NCBI RefSeq assembly: GCF_000400715.1
Contig: NZ_KE007344.1
Coordinates: 1 to 64,000 of the forward strand
Reading direction: 5' to 3'
DNA length: 64,000 nt
Source of the DNA: Acinetobacter genomosp. 15BJ
GTDB lineage: Bacteria > Pseudomonadota > Gammaproteobacteria > Pseudomonadales > Moraxellaceae
The notes under the pieces are model-generated. The model was not told the origin of the DNA and searched no databases. It worked only from the letters and a program-made list of their open reading frames with translations. The translations under genes and the position numbers were made by a program. Positions within the stretch are counted from its first letter, which is position 1. Each line of letters begins with the position of its first letter. This document shows positions 12,148 to 24,068 of the stretch, in pieces.

Positions 12148-14076
12148 ATGATCCAATTTGACCAAGTTTCATTACGCCGTGGTGGGCGAGTTCTATTCCA
12201 AAAAGCATCAATGCAGCTTCATCCGGGCTGGAAAATTGGTCTGACAGGCGTGAATGGTGCAGGTAAATCAACCCTATTCGCTGCATTTTTAGGAGACTTG
12301 GTCGCAGATGAAGGCAATTTGACTCGCCCTGCAGTGTGGACTGTGGCCCACATGGCACAAGAAATTAAAGCCTTGGAAATGCCAGCGATTGATTTTGTTT
12401 TGTCTGGTGACGAAGAATATTGGGACATTCAACAAAAATTAGCGCATCCAGATCAACTCAGTAATGATGATTTGGCCCGACTGCATGGTCGTTTTGACGA
12501 AATTCATGGTTATGCAGCGCCCGCCAAAGCAGCACAATTGATGGCAGGTCTCGGGTTTCTCGATCATCAATTAAAATTAAATGTCGCCAGCTTCTCAGGC
12601 GGATGGCGCATGCGCTTGAACTTGGCACGGACCCTGATGAGCCGTTCAGATCTGCTGTTACTGGATGAACCGACCAACCACTTGGACTTGGATGCAATCT
12701 TGTGGTTAGAAGACTGGCTCAAAGCTTATGAAGGCACATTGGTCTTGATTTCACATGACCGTGATTTCCTCGATGCTATTACCGATCATATTCTACATAT
12801 CGAAAATCAAGAACTGACCTTATATACCGGTAATTACTCCACCTTTGAAACCACCCGTAGTGAACGTTTAGCACAACAACAACAAGCCTTTGAAAAGCAG
12901 CAAGAAACGCGTGCACATCTACAAAAGTTTATTGACCGCTTTAAAGCCAAAGCCACCAAAGCACGTCAGGCACAAAGTCGAATTAAACAGCTTGAGCGTA
13001 TGCAACAATTGGCGCCTGCGCATATTGATACGCCATTTACCTTTAGCTTCCGTGAACCGACCAAAATGAGTTCACCGCTACTGAGTTTGGATGCCGCTAC
13101 AATTGGCTACGGCGATAAAATCATTGCTGAAAAAATTCGTCTGCAAATCACACCAAGTTCACGTATTGGTTTACTGGGGATGAACGGTGCAGGTAAATCA
13201 ACCCTGATCAAGACCCTTGTCGGTGATTTACCACTGCTTGCAGGGGAACGCAAAGCCTCTGAACTGCTCAATATTGGGTACTTTGCTCAGCATCAAATGG
13301 ATGCTTTGGATGCCCATGCCAGCCCAATGCTGCAATTGGCACGTATTGCTGACAAGCACATCAGTGAAGCTGCTTTACGTGCCTTTTTAGGTAGTTTTGG
13401 TTTTAGTGGCGAGCGTATGGATACGCCATGTGAGAGCTTCTCTGGTGGTGAACGTGCACGTCTGGCGCTGGCCCTGATTGTATGGCAACGTCCCAATGTC
13501 TTGATTCTGGACGAACCAACCAACCATTTAGACCTAGATATGCGTCTTGCACTGACCATGGCTCTACAGGACTTTGATGGTGCGGTGGTGCTGGTTTCAC
13601 ATGAACGCCAATTAATTGCTAGTGTTTGTGATGACCTGCTGTTAGTGCATGCAGGTCAATGCACCGAGTTTGAGGGTGATTTACAAGACTATGCTAAGTG
13701 GTTACGTGAAGCACGCCAACAACAGATCAATGCACAAAATGCGTTACAGCAGCAAAGTACAACGACCCAAGCCCCTGCCGCAAAAGTAGATAAAGAAGCG
13801 CAACGTAAAGAAGCAGCTCGTCGCCGTGAAATGACTCGACCAATTCGTAAAAACATCGAAAAAGTCGAAGCTCAAATTGAAAAGGTTCAGCCACGCTTAG
13901 CTGACATTGAACATGCTTTAGCGGATAGCGCCCTATATGATGCCGACCGCAAAAATGATTTGATTAAACTGATGAATGAACAAAATGAGCTAAAAGCGAA
14001 ATTGGAACAGCATGAAGAGCAACTATTAGAATTAATGATGGAACTGGAAGAGTTGGAAAGCTCTTTTGCAGATTAA
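12148..14076 (+). CDS. yheS: ABC-F family ATPase (YheS-like)
   Basis: Soluble ABC-F protein expected to act on the ribosome rather than as a transporter. The 642-residue product has two nucleotide-binding domains: Walker A GVNGAGKST, signature SFSGGWRMRLNLA and Walker B LLLLDEPTNHLDLD in the first, then GMNGAGKST, SFSGGERARLALA and LILDEPTNHLDLD in the second. Between them lies the charged linker KKFIDRFKAKATKARQAQSRIKQLERM-type segment, and the C-terminus is a long charged coiled coil. Overall sequence follows E. coli YheS closely. I start at MIQFDQVSLRRG, as in E. coli; no clear ribosome binding site is visible and an ATG two codons upstream is possible. Confidence 0.92.
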   Translation: MIQFDQVSLRRGGRVLFQKASMQLHPGWKIGLTGVNGAGKSTLFAAFLGDLVADEGNLTRPAVWTVAHMAQEIKALEMPAIDFVLSGDEEYWDIQQKLAHPDQLSNDDLARLHGRFDEIHGYAAPAKAAQLMAGLGFLDHQLKLNVASFSGGWRMRLNLARTLMSRSDLLLLDEPTNHLDLDAILWLEDWLKAYEGTLVLISHDRDFLDAITDHILHIENQELTLYTGNYSTFETTRSERLAQQQQAFEKQQETRAHLQKFIDRFKAKATKARQAQSRIKQLERMQQLAPAHIDTPFTFSFREPTKMSSPLLSLDAATIGYGDKIIAEKIRLQITPSSRIGLLGMNGAGKSTLIKTLVGDLPLLAGERKASELLNIGYFAQHQMDALDAHASPMLQLARIADKHISEAALRAFLGSFGFSGERMDTPCESFSGGERARLALALIVWQRPNVLILDEPTNHLDLDMRLALTMALQDFDGAVVLVSHERQLIASVCDDLLLVHAGQCTEFEGDLQDYAKWLREARQQQINAQNALQQQSTTTQAPAAKVDKEAQRKEAARRREMTRPIRKNIEKVEAQIEKVQPRLADIEHALADSALYDADRKNDLIKLMNEQNELKAKLEQHEEQLLELMMELEELESSFAD

Positions 14077-14086
14077 GCTGCCAACT

Positions 14087-14122
14087 GATTCATACACATC
14101 TCTGTTTGAGTGTGTATGAATC
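14087..14122. repeat. Inverted repeat downstream of yheS
   Basis: GATTCATACACA and TGTGTATGAATC form a perfect 12-bp stem with a 12-base loop right after yheS. There is no T tract on either strand, so it is not a standard intrinsic terminator. The rest of the 14077-14417 gap shows only the dedA promoter. Confidence 0.6.
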
Positions 14123-14274
14123 ACAACGCTTAAGGTCATTGGTTTAAACAGAATCATCCCATTTATGGCCTTAAAAGATGCTTTGGATACTTAAAAACAC
14201 TATGAATATCATTAAAAATGTCATGAATTTGTCGAGAATTTAAGATAAGGTAAAATTGGAATTTTCTGAGAAAA

Positions 14275-14303
14275 TTGAGCTTTAGTGTCAGGCTCGATAT
14301 ACT
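14275..14303 (+). promoter_or_regulatory. Promoter of the DedA-family gene
   Basis: TTGAGC, a 17-bp spacer and TATACT; it implies a 5' leader of about 110 nt. Confidence 0.55.
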
Positions 14304-14417
14304 CAGCCCCCACTGTTGTAAATTTATAACTGACGAATGAATCCTGAGGGTTAAATTCATTTCATATTTTTTGTACTTTAATTTGGTGAGTACTCTATTT
14401 TGGATCATACAAACTGA

Positions 14418-14975
14418 ATGAATTCTTTAGATTTTATTTTTAATTTTGAACATATTTTGCCTGTCTTGGTTCAAGAATATGGCCTATGGATTTATTTCAT
14501 TCTTTTTCTGATTATTTTTTCAGAAACCGCTTTTGTTTTTATGTTCTTCTTACCTGGAGACAGTCTGCTACTCACTGTTGGTGCATTATGCTCTGTGGTT
14601 GAAATCATGCATCTTGGTTATATGATCAGCTTACTGTTCTTTGCAGCAGCACTGGGCTATATGGTGAATTACCATATTGGCCGTCATTTTGGCGATCGTA
14701 TTTTCAATGTGAAATCACGCTTTATTAAGCAAGAATACCTGCAAAAAACCAATGTGTTTTTCTTAAAGCATGGGGGGAAAACCATCCTACTGGCTCGTTT
14801 TATTCCTTTTGCTCGTTCATTTGCGCCATTAGCAGCAGGTTCAAGCAACATGAACTATAGCCATTTCGTTATTTATAACATCTTGGGTGCATTACTGTGG
14901 ATCAGCGTCTTGGTCACTGCTGGATACTTGTTTGGTCATGCTTTGATTCAAGTGAGTGACTTTGTAGAAAATTAA
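14418..14975 (+). CDS. DedA-family inner-membrane protein
   Basis: DedA-superfamily proteins are multi-span inner-membrane proteins involved in envelope homeostasis and lipid-carrier or lipid flipping. The 185-residue product shows the family's FLPGDSLL block (residues about 44-51), NYHIGRHFGDR, and the arginine-containing LLARFIPFARSFAPLAAG motif. It is 30 or so residues shorter than E. coli DedA, ending right after the GYLFGHALIQV segment and lacking the final membrane helix. Reading the DNA past the stop in other frames gives no obvious missing tail, so this looks like its natural end rather than a frameshift. An in-frame stop directly precedes the ATG. Confidence 0.88.
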   Translation: MNSLDFIFNFEHILPVLVQEYGLWIYFILFLIIFSETAFVFMFFLPGDSLLLTVGALCSVVEIMHLGYMISLLFFAAALGYMVNYHIGRHFGDRIFNVKSRFIKQEYLQKTNVFFLKHGGKTILLARFIPFARSFAPLAAGSSNMNYSHFVIYNILGALLWISVLVTAGYLFGHALIQVSDFVEN

Positions 14976-15035
14976 TAAGCTCTTTTATTGACAGCAATCT
15001 GATTATTCATTCATTTCAAACTTAAATAGATCATT

Positions 15036-15072
15036 AATAGGTAGACGATTTCATCGACTACCTATTTTTTTA
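15036..15072 (+). terminator. Terminator after the DedA gene
   Basis: AATAGGTAG...CTACCTATT stem with an inner CGAT/ATCG extension, followed by seven T residues. Confidence 0.85.
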
Positions 15073-15091
15073 ATCATTTTATTCAGTCTAA

Positions 15092-15107
15092 GGTTTCACG
15101 TGGAACG
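15092..15107. other. Degenerate parS-like site
   Basis: GGTTTCACGTGGAACG matches the parS consensus TGTTTCACGTGAAACA at 13 of 16 positions, in the gap before the PepSY gene. It is one of several such sites around oriC. Confidence 0.4.
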
Positions 15108-15125
15108 TAAAAAACAATAGTAAAT

Positions 15126-15144
15126 AATAATGAAAATAATTATC
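15126..15144. promoter_or_regulatory. Fur box upstream of the PepSY gene
   Basis: AATAATGAAAATAATTATC matches the classical Fur 19-mer (GATAATGATAATCATTATC) at 16 of 19 positions, about 80 bp before the PepSY gene. Iron-dependent repression is inferred from this match. Confidence 0.65.
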
Positions 15145-15220
15145 AATAAAAATAAAATCACTTCATAAAAACACAAATCTTAAGGAAGCCAATGCACTCA
15201 TCCTCATTGGAAAATCAGTT

Positions 15221-16378
15221 ATGAAGCAAACAGCAACTGTCATTAAAAAAACCAACTCGCGCTGGTTTCGCATTAACTTATGGATTCATCGCTGGGTCAG
15301 CTTGGTGATTGTGGTGCCCTTTGCGATTTTATCCATCACAGGGGTGATACTGATCTTTCATGAAGAGATTGATCATGCCCTTGGTGTCGAGCCTACGGCT
15401 CTACATTCTTCTTTACAACAGCAACGACCACTAGCCGATTCAATCTCAACCGCACAGAAAACCTACCCTACTGAGCAAATTATCAGCACAGGCTATGACC
15501 CTGAGCATCATCCGGGTGTGTTATTGATTGGTATGGCCAAGCCAGAACAAAGCTTTGAACAAGCGCGTTGGTTGTTTGCCGATATTGGTTCTGCAACGCT
15601 GATTGATCGACCAAATGAACGAGACACCTTAACAGGCTTCTTACTAGAACTGCATGCTAACTGGTTTTTAGGTTTTATTGGACAATTGATTGGTGCACTG
15701 ATTGCTTTTTTAGTGTTCTTATCTTTGGTTTCAGGGTTGGTGGTCTATGCTCCCTATGTAAAAAAATTCCTTTTGGGGATTATCCGTTTTCGAAAGGGTC
15801 AACGTCTTTTACAACTGGATCTACATAATTTAATTGGTTCTGCTGTACTTGGTTGGGCCTTGGTAGTGACCTTAACAGGTTTTTTACTGGGTTTTGGTAC
15901 AGTTGCAATTGGGGTTTGGCAGATCACCGAACTGAAGGCACTACAAGATAAATATCGGCATACCAGTGTGATTCATCAAAATTTAAGCATTGATCAGGTC
16001 TATGCTTCAGCTCAAAAAGGTGAAACAGATTGGCACCCCACCACTGTGTTCTACCCAAAAACCGAATACGCCACCCAAGGTCACTATATGGTGTTACTGC
16101 AAGGCAATGAGGGCTTAAAAGAGAAGATGCTAAAAGTCGCCTTGGTCAATGCAGAAACAGGTCAAGTCGATACAGTTGAAGAATTACCCACCTATCTCAA
16201 AGCTATTTTACTGTCACAGCCATTACATTTCGGCAATTACGGTGGCATGCCATTAAAAATTTTATGGAGCCTCTGTACGCTATTGACCCTATTTATCACC
16301 TTAAATGGCGCATGGCTATGGTGGGCAAAACGCCAACAAAAAGGCTTAAAAGGAGTTAACAATGCAACTGTGGAATAA
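15221..16378 (+). CDS. PepSY-associated membrane protein, probably iron regulated
   Basis: A 385-residue inner-membrane protein of the PepSY-TM type, often found with siderophore uptake systems and thought to serve as a ferric-siderophore reductase or accessory. Four membrane regions are visible: about 29-49 (VSLVIVVPFAILSITGVILI), 145-175, 205-235 and 345-368. Conserved histidines lie in the first helix region (WIHRW, FHEEIDH), the second (LHANWFLG) and at HFGNYGG, as expected for haem or metal contacts. A Fur box precedes it, and its 3' end overlaps the next small gene by 17 bases, pointing to one operon. The reductase role is family inference. Confidence 0.85.
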   Translation: MKQTATVIKKTNSRWFRINLWIHRWVSLVIVVPFAILSITGVILIFHEEIDHALGVEPTALHSSLQQQRPLADSISTAQKTYPTEQIISTGYDPEHHPGVLLIGMAKPEQSFEQARWLFADIGSATLIDRPNERDTLTGFLLELHANWFLGFIGQLIGALIAFLVFLSLVSGLVVYAPYVKKFLLGIIRFRKGQRLLQLDLHNLIGSAVLGWALVVTLTGFLLGFGTVAIGVWQITELKALQDKYRHTSVIHQNLSIDQVYASAQKGETDWHPTTVFYPKTEYATQGHYMVLLQGNEGLKEKMLKVALVNAETGQVDTVEELPTYLKAILLSQPLHFGNYGGMPLKILWSLCTLLTLFITLNGAWLWWAKRQQKGLKGVNNATVE

Positions 16379-16538
16379 GTTGAGTACCTTATGGTTATTC
16401 GCATTCTGTAGTATTTCAGGAATTGTTGGAATGCTGCTGATGGATGGTATTGCAGATGTTATTTTTTTGATCATCACCCTACTCCCGCTATTGGTTGCAG
16501 GGTGGAGAGCTTATCTCCTACGTAACCGTAAAAGATAA
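16362..16538 (+). CDS. Small membrane protein (58 residues) coupled to the PepSY gene
   Basis: A short reading frame preceded by AAGGAG seven bases ahead of its ATG and overlapping the end of the PepSY gene by 17 bases. The product is MQLWNKLSTLWLF... with two hydrophobic stretches (about residues 11-27 and 33-47) and a basic tail RNRKR, so it probably spans the membrane twice. The overlap and strong ribosome binding site suggest translational coupling and a joint role with the PepSY protein under Fur control. I do not recognise a named family. Confidence 0.7.
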   Translation: MQLWNKLSTLWLFAFCSISGIVGMLLMDGIADVIFLIITLLPLLVAGWRAYLLRNRKR

Positions 16539-16555
16539 GCCGTTATATTGAGTAT

Positions 16556-19051
<2,496 letters not shown>

Positions 19052-19088
19052 CTAGTAATATTGATCTATTTAAAGATGAAAAATAAAA

Positions 19089-20171
19089 TTATGGCGCAGC
19101 AAGACTGACTTGACCGTGAACAACGTGGAATAATTGAAAAGAAATCGACAAATCCTGTAAGTGTTTTAATACCGACGCATGGTCTAAGGTGGTCATAAAA
19201 ACTTGACTTCCTAACTGACTCAATCGCTCAATTAAACGTTGTTGTGCAGTCTCATCTAACTCTGCTGTCAGATCATCTAATAATACCACAGTTTCCTTAT
19301 TACTCGCATGTAGCATTGCAATTTGTGACAGTTTTAATGCCATGATTAACAACTTTTTTTGCCCGCGAGAGAGCACATCATCCGCATTGCCAAAAGGCGT
19401 TTTTAAACGTAAATCAGCGCGATGCGGACCGTACTCGGTATAACGCCGATCGAGGTCTTTTTGATGCTGCTGAACCAAGTCCTGCAATAGACCTTGCTCA
19501 GTATGAAAACCCGGATTGTATTCCAGTTCAATCTCAAGATGAGGTAGAAGTTGCTTTAAATCCTCATGGAAAAATTGGTTCCATTGCTCAACAATACTGA
19601 CCCGTTGTGAATGCAACATTTCACCATAATCACTGAGCATTTTGTTCCACGGCTCCAAATCAGCCAAAGTCAGATTGCGCCGTGCCTTGAGCAAACTATT
19701 ACGTTGTTTGAGTGCCCGAGAGTAATACTGCCATGCAAAATAAAACTCAGGTTCCACGTGGAACATCAACCAATCTAATAACTGTCGCCGAGGCTTTGCG
19801 CCATGGTCAATAATATCGGTACTTTGTGGATCGATATGCTGTAAAGGCAATAATTTTGCCAGTTGACCTTGAGTCGCAATAGTATCGCCATTGACCTTAA
19901 TCACCTGTTCGCCCGAAGCCAACTTTTGCATACCAATACGCTCACTAGCAGATTGTGCAAACACAATCGCATCCCCAGCTTCATATTGAATGTAATGTTT
20001 TGGAATATGGGTTCGAAATGAACGACCTGTTGCCAGTAAATGAATGGACTCGAGAACTGAAGTTTTTCCAGAGCCATTTGCGCCGTAAAAAATATTAAAC
20101 GGTTGCAACTCATGGAGTGCAACCGTCTTTAAATTACGTACACGTTCGATATTTAAACGCGTGATTTGCAT
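19089..20171 (-). CDS. recF: DNA replication and repair protein RecF
   Basis: SMC-like ATPase that helps load RecA at single-strand gaps. The 360-residue protein has Walker A GANGSGKT (about residues 31-38), the signature region [14 protein letters not shown] and the Walker [11 protein letters not shown]. It follows dnaN by 23 bp. The coding region contains a 14-bp palindrome GTTCCACGTGGAAC (19751-19764) that resembles parS. Confidence 0.96.
   Translation of the reverse strand: MQITRLNIERVRNLKTVALHELQPFNIFYGANGSGKTSVLESIHLLATGRSFRTHIPKHYIQYEAGDAIVFAQSASERIGMQKLASGEQVIKVNGDTIATQGQLAKLLPLQHIDPQSTDIIDHGAKPRRQLLDWLMFHVEPEFYFAWQYYSRALKQRNSLLKARRNLTLADLEPWNKMLSDYGEMLHSQRVSIVEQWNQFFHEDLKQLLPHLEIELEYNPGFHTEQGLLQDLVQQHQKDLDRRYTEYGPHRADLRLKTPFGNADDVLSRGQKKLLIMALKLSQIAMLHASNKETVVLLDDLTAELDETAQQRLIERLSQLGSQVFMTTLDHASVLKHLQDLSISFQLFHVVHGQVSLAAP
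19750..19765. other. parS-like palindrome inside recF
   Basis: GGTTCCACGTGGAACA matches the parS consensus at 13 of 16 positions and its central 14 bases are a perfect palindrome. It lies within the recF reading frame, 3 kb from oriC. Confidence 0.4.
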
Positions 20172-20194
20172 GCTTTAAAACTCAAATCTCGCTA

Positions 20195-21343
20195 TTAAAC
20201 TCGCATTGGCATCACGACATAGGTTTGATCAGGATGAGCTGGATCTTGAACAAGCACAGATTGATTGGCTTCACTCATGCTCATTTTCACGTCATCACCA
20301 TCCAGTACACCAAGCACTTCAAGAATATATTGTGCATTAAATGACATTTCTAAGGGTGCATCTTGATATTGAATTGCAATATCTTCTACTGCTTCATCCT
20401 GTTCTGGGTTATTGGCGCGTAACTGTAATGAATCTTGATTAAAATTCAAGAAAACACCACGAAGTTTTTCATTACTTAAAATAGCAACACGTTGTAAAGA
20501 TTGTTTAAATACATCGTGTGCAATAAAAACATGCTTATCACCATTTTTTGGAATTACACGGCGATAATCTGGGAACTTCCCATCAATTAACTTAGTCGTG
20601 AAACGAACGGTAATATCACCCTGCTCTTTATCACGGCTTGGCGTATTGATGGTGACATTCAACAACTCACGGCCAATCAACAGAGTCAATTGTTCATCTT
20701 CAAGACTCAGTAAACGTTGTAATTCACCTACCGCCTTACGCGGAACAATAGCCTGCATCGGCGCTGCTGCTGTTGAAGAAGCTAAAACTTCACACAAGGC
20801 TAGACGATGTCCATCAGTGGTTACTGTACGCAATTGATTTTGATCAATTTCCAGCAAAGTACCGGTCAAATAAAAACGTACATCTTGTACAGCCATGGCA
20901 AAAGCTGTTTTTTCAAATAATCGCTTCAATTCACGCTGCGTTACCTGAACTTGTGTACCCTGACTATTTTCAGTGGTTAACAATGGGTAATCTTCAGCAG
21001 GAAGAGTACCTAAAACAAAACGACTATTCCCTGATTTTAAGATACAGCGTTGATCTTCTGTAATTTGCAAATCAATCAAGGCTGCGGTAGGAAGAGATTT
21101 ACAAATTTCGACCAGTTTACGTGCAGGAACCGTAGTTTCACCCGCTTCCAAGCAAGCACCTTCTGCTAACGTAGTGCTTGCAACCAATTCAACTTCCAAG
21201 TCAGAACCTGTAATGGTTAAAGCCTGTTGTGTGGTTTGAATTTTAACGTTTGAAAGAATATTCAAGGTATGACGGCGTTCAACAGCCCCCACCACATGGG
21301 ATAAAACATTGACTAAACTTTCTTTAGCGATTTTCAAACGCAC
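20195..21343 (-). CDS. dnaN: DNA polymerase III sliding clamp (beta subunit)
   Basis: The ring-shaped processivity clamp of the replicase, here 382 residues starting MRLKIAKESLVNVLSHV. The three clamp-fold repeats are recognisable, as is the C-terminal QTYVVMPMRV end that contributes to the peptide-binding pocket. It lies 90 bp after dnaA. Confidence 0.98.
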   Translation of the reverse strand: MRLKIAKESLVNVLSHVVGAVERRHTLNILSNVKIQTTQQALTITGSDLEVELVASTTLAEGACLEAGETTVPARKLVEICKSLPTAALIDLQITEDQRCILKSGNSRFVLGTLPAEDYPLLTTENSQGTQVQVTQRELKRLFEKTAFAMAVQDVRFYLTGTLLEIDQNQLRTVTTDGHRLALCEVLASSTAAAPMQAIVPRKAVGELQRLLSLEDEQLTLLIGRELLNVTINTPSRDKEQGDITVRFTTKLIDGKFPDYRRVIPKNGDKHVFIAHDVFKQSLQRVAILSNEKLRGVFLNFNQDSLQLRANNPEQDEAVEDIAIQYQDAPLEMSFNAQYILEVLGVLDGDDVKMSMSEANQSVLVQDPAHPDQTYVVMPMRV

Positions 21344-21433
21344 GATTTTATTCCTCTTACAACAGAAGCCGATATGAATGTTAGCAGTGTACTATGCTGC
21401 ACTTAAAAATAGTTTGCAACTCTGAAAAATAGA

Positions 21434-22831
21434 TTAACTTTGTAACAAGCGCAGTAAATTTTTATAGTCTTCATTAAAAATAGGGTCTTCTTCACGCAAG
21501 CTGACCACTTTTTCACAGGCATGCATCACGGTACTGTGGTCACGACCACCAAAAGCCATGCCAATTTCCGGGAAACTATCCCCAGTTAATTCACGTGCCA
21601 AGCCCATGGCCAATTGACGTGGGCGTGCATAAATACGGGTACGTTTTGGGCCAATCAACTCTTTTAATGGAATTCGGAAGTATTCACTCACCACCCGTTG
21701 GATGTTTTCCACGCTAATGGTACGTGCACGAATCGCCAAAACATCTTTTAACGACTCACGTACGACATCTAGGTCAATGACGGTACCTTTGAAACGTGAA
21801 ATCGCGACCACTTTATTCAGAGCACCTTCAAGCTCTCGTACATTTGCAACCACTTGTTGTGCAATAAACAAAGCACAGTTTCGCGGTAAATCAACACCAC
21901 TATTTTCAGCTTTTTTCAGCAAGATCTCGATCCGAGTTTCGATATCTGGCGGTTCAACACCCACAGATAATCCCCATGAAAAGCGAGAAACTAAACGTGG
22001 ATCAAGTTCAGTGAGTTCTTTTGGATAACGATCTGAGGTTAAAATAATTTGTTTAGACTCATCCAATAAGGCATTGAATGTATAGAAGAATTCAACAAGG
22101 CTTGCTTCTTTTCCTGCAAGCAAATGAATATCATCGACCAGCAATAAATCTAAAGAACGACAATTTTTCTTAAACTCTTCAACCTTACCTTTTTGCAATG
22201 AACTGACGAAGTCCTGAACAAAACTTTCCGAAGTCATATACATCACACGTGCATTTGGCTTGGCTTGTAACAACGCATTGCCCACAGCCTGCATTAAATG
22301 GGTTTTACCCAGACCGGTTGGGCCGTACAAAAATAAAGGGTTGTGTTGAGAAGCGCCTAACTGCGTTAAAACTTTACGGCAGGTTTCAGCAGCCATTTGG
22401 TTAGAACGGCCTTCAACAAATAAAGAGAAGGTAAATAGTGGATTGAGCTGTCTTTTCTTCGGTATTTTAGTGACATTTTGACTGGGTTGAACCAAATCAG
22501 ATTCTTTTTTTACTTTTGTTGGAACAGCAACAGGAGCGCTACTCAACGCTGCTGTTGTGGTTGCAGGTTGCTCATTAGAAGACAAAATGGTTCCTGGACG
22601 TGAATCAACCAGAATTTCAACCTGACGAACTCGACCTTCCGACAATTGTTCCGCAAGAATAGAGATCAGTTCTAAATGGTTATCTTGAATATAACGCGTC
22701 CAATAGGGGTTCGGTGCGTATAAACGCATCACACCATCAACCTCTTCAGCAACCAAAGGACGAATCCACATCGCAAAGACGTTATCAGATAGCTCTTGTC
22801 GCAAGCGAGTTAAGCAGTCTGTCCAGAGCAT
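21434..22831 (-). CDS. dnaA: Chromosomal replication initiator DnaA
   Basis: AAA+ initiator that binds DnaA boxes and opens oriC. The 465-residue protein starts MLWTDCLTRLRQEL; the AGGGG site is six bases before this ATG but touches the ATG two codons upstream. Domain I is followed by a short linker, then the AAA+ core with Walker A GPTGLGKTHLMQA and Walker B LLLVDDIHLL, and the C-terminal DNA-binding domain with GGRDHSTVMHAC. A promoter with a DnaA box inside its spacer lies 77-105 bp upstream, consistent with autoregulation. Confidence 0.98.
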   Translation of the reverse strand: MLWTDCLTRLRQELSDNVFAMWIRPLVAEEVDGVMRLYAPNPYWTRYIQDNHLELISILAEQLSEGRVRQVEILVDSRPGTILSSNEQPATTTAALSSAPVAVPTKVKKESDLVQPSQNVTKIPKKRQLNPLFTFSLFVEGRSNQMAAETCRKVLTQLGASQHNPLFLYGPTGLGKTHLMQAVGNALLQAKPNARVMYMTSESFVQDFVSSLQKGKVEEFKKNCRSLDLLLVDDIHLLAGKEASLVEFFYTFNALLDESKQIILTSDRYPKELTELDPRLVSRFSWGLSVGVEPPDIETRIEILLKKAENSGVDLPRNCALFIAQQVVANVRELEGALNKVVAISRFKGTVIDLDVVRESLKDVLAIRARTISVENIQRVVSEYFRIPLKELIGPKRTRIYARPRQLAMGLARELTGDSFPEIGMAFGGRDHSTVMHACEKVVSLREEDPIFNEDYKNLLRLLQS

Positions 22832-22870
22832 GTGCATCCCCTATATATCCATTTTTTTAAATTCAAAAAT

Positions 22871-22907
22871 AAAAAACCGCCACCCCTGATCTTTCAAAGG
22901 GGTCGCC
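22871..22907 (-). terminator. Terminator-like hairpin in the dnaA leader
   Basis: On the minus strand GCGACCCCT and AGGGGTGGC can pair with one mismatch and are followed by TTTTTTATTTTT, 40-75 bp upstream of the dnaA start and pointing into dnaA. It could insulate dnaA from upstream transcription or attenuate it. Confidence 0.45.
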
Positions 22908-22936
22908 ATTCTAACCAAGTTATCCACATCTGTCAG
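22908..22936 (-). promoter_or_regulatory. Probable dnaA promoter with an internal DnaA box
   Basis: CTGACA, a 17-bp spacer and TAGAAT on the minus strand. The spacer contains the perfect DnaA box TGTGGATAA (22920-22928), so DnaA bound there would occlude RNA polymerase. Confidence 0.55.
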
Positions 22937-23434
22937 GACAATTTATGGGACTTTTGCTGAAAAAGACAGCATTCGTTTATAAATTTAAATTAAAAACCAC
23001 ATGTGCATAACTTCTTGCACAAGCTGTGGATAGTTTTAAGCTCAAAGTTATCCACAAACTATAAAATTGATAAAAACATGCTTATCCACAGCATAACTTT
23101 ATGTTTATTCATAAAAAAATATCGATTTCCACAGAATAAATCCACCCTAATAAGAATAAATTTAAATTTTAAAATTTGAATTTACTTATAGGGTTCACCC
23201 GAATTGTGGATAACTGAGCATATCGAAATTTAAATTCAAAATCCAAGAATTAAATTTAAATCAGAAGATAGATTGTTGATAAGCTTGTCTGTAAGCTGTG
23301 AATATAGACGAATACTGATATTATTTAAATAGATAGCTTGTGTATATTTTTTGTTTTCAATAAAAGCATATAACTTCGAGCAGTTTTATTGCTTCAAAAC
23401 AGAACAAACAAAATGTAAAGTTTTTGATTTTTCA

Positions 23435-23463
23435 TTGACAGCGTAAACATTGCGCAATAAAAT
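23435..23463 (+). promoter_or_regulatory. Promoter of rpmH-rnpA
   Basis: Near-consensus TTGACA, 17-bp spacer, TAAAAT, with a leader of about 30 nt before rpmH. Confidence 0.8.
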
Positions 23464-23501
23464 CGCGGACCTTTATAGAAAGATCATTTTGGAGTTTCGA
23501 A

Positions 23502-23636
23502 ATGAAACGTACTTTCCAACCATCTGAATTAAAGCGTAAACGCGTTCATGGTTTCCGCGCTCGTATGGCTACTAAAGCAGGTCGTCAAGTTTTGGCTCGT
23601 CGTCGTGCAAAAGGTCGTCATAGCTTAACTGTTTAA
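23502..23636 (+). CDS. rpmH: 50S ribosomal protein L34
   Basis: The 44-residue basic protein begins [19 protein letters not shown] and ends GRHSLTV, the invariant L34 pattern. GGAG lies 10 bases before the ATG. It heads the rpmH-rnpA-yidD-yidC-mnmE run that flanks oriC. Confidence 0.98.
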
Positions 23637-23663
23637 TACTGTTAAGCTGACCAGACTTGGGTG

Positions 23664-24059
23664 ATGACACTTTACAGTTTCGGCACTGAATCTCGTATTC
23701 GTTGTGCCGCTGATTATAAAAGTGTATTTGATGGTGCGCTTTTTAAAGTGCATCAGCCCCATTTCCTTTTTTTAGCAAAATTAACCGAACAGCCGAAAAG
23801 CCGTTTGGGTATTGTTGTTGCTAAAAAAAAGGTGCGTCGTGCACATGAACGAAATCGAATAAAACGTCTTGCTCGGGAGAGCTTTCGTTTACATCAAGCG
23901 CAATTTAATGCTGATATCGATATTGTGGTGATGCCTAAAGTAGGTATAGAAGCAATCGCAAATCAAGAATTACATCAACAATTAGATTTTGCTTGGCAAA
24001 AATTACAACGCTTAGCAAAGAAGCATTCCAAAGTCGTTGTGACATCCCTCCAAAATTAG
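23664..24059 (+). CDS. rnpA: Ribonuclease P protein component
   Basis: Protein cofactor of RNase P, which matures tRNA 5' ends. The 131-residue basic protein has the family motif [19 protein letters not shown] start at the ATG at 23664; an adjacent GTG one codon earlier is also open. It follows rpmH by 27 bp. Confidence 0.95.
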   Translation: MTLYSFGTESRIRCAADYKSVFDGALFKVHQPHFLFLAKLTEQPKSRLGIVVAKKKVRRAHERNRIKRLARESFRLHQAQFNADIDIVVMPKVGIEAIANQELHQQLDFAWQKLQRLAKKHSKVVVTSLQN

Positions 24060-24068
24060 AGATCTCCA

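Larger units (their letters stand above)
22838..23434. other. oriC: Chromosomal replication origin (oriC)
   Basis: Gene-free AT-rich stretch between dnaA and rpmH. DnaA boxes: TTATCCACA at 22920-22928, 23048-23056 and 23082-23090 on the plus strand, TGTGGATAA at 23205-23213, and one near-match TGTGGATAG at 23025-23033. Between and beyond them are AT-rich blocks with the core AATTTAAA or its complement (22981-22990, about 23158-23186, 23226-23241, 23250-23261), which could serve as unwinding elements. Placement by dnaA and rpmH matches the common gammaproteobacterial arrangement. The precise unwinding site is not determined. Confidence 0.88.
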
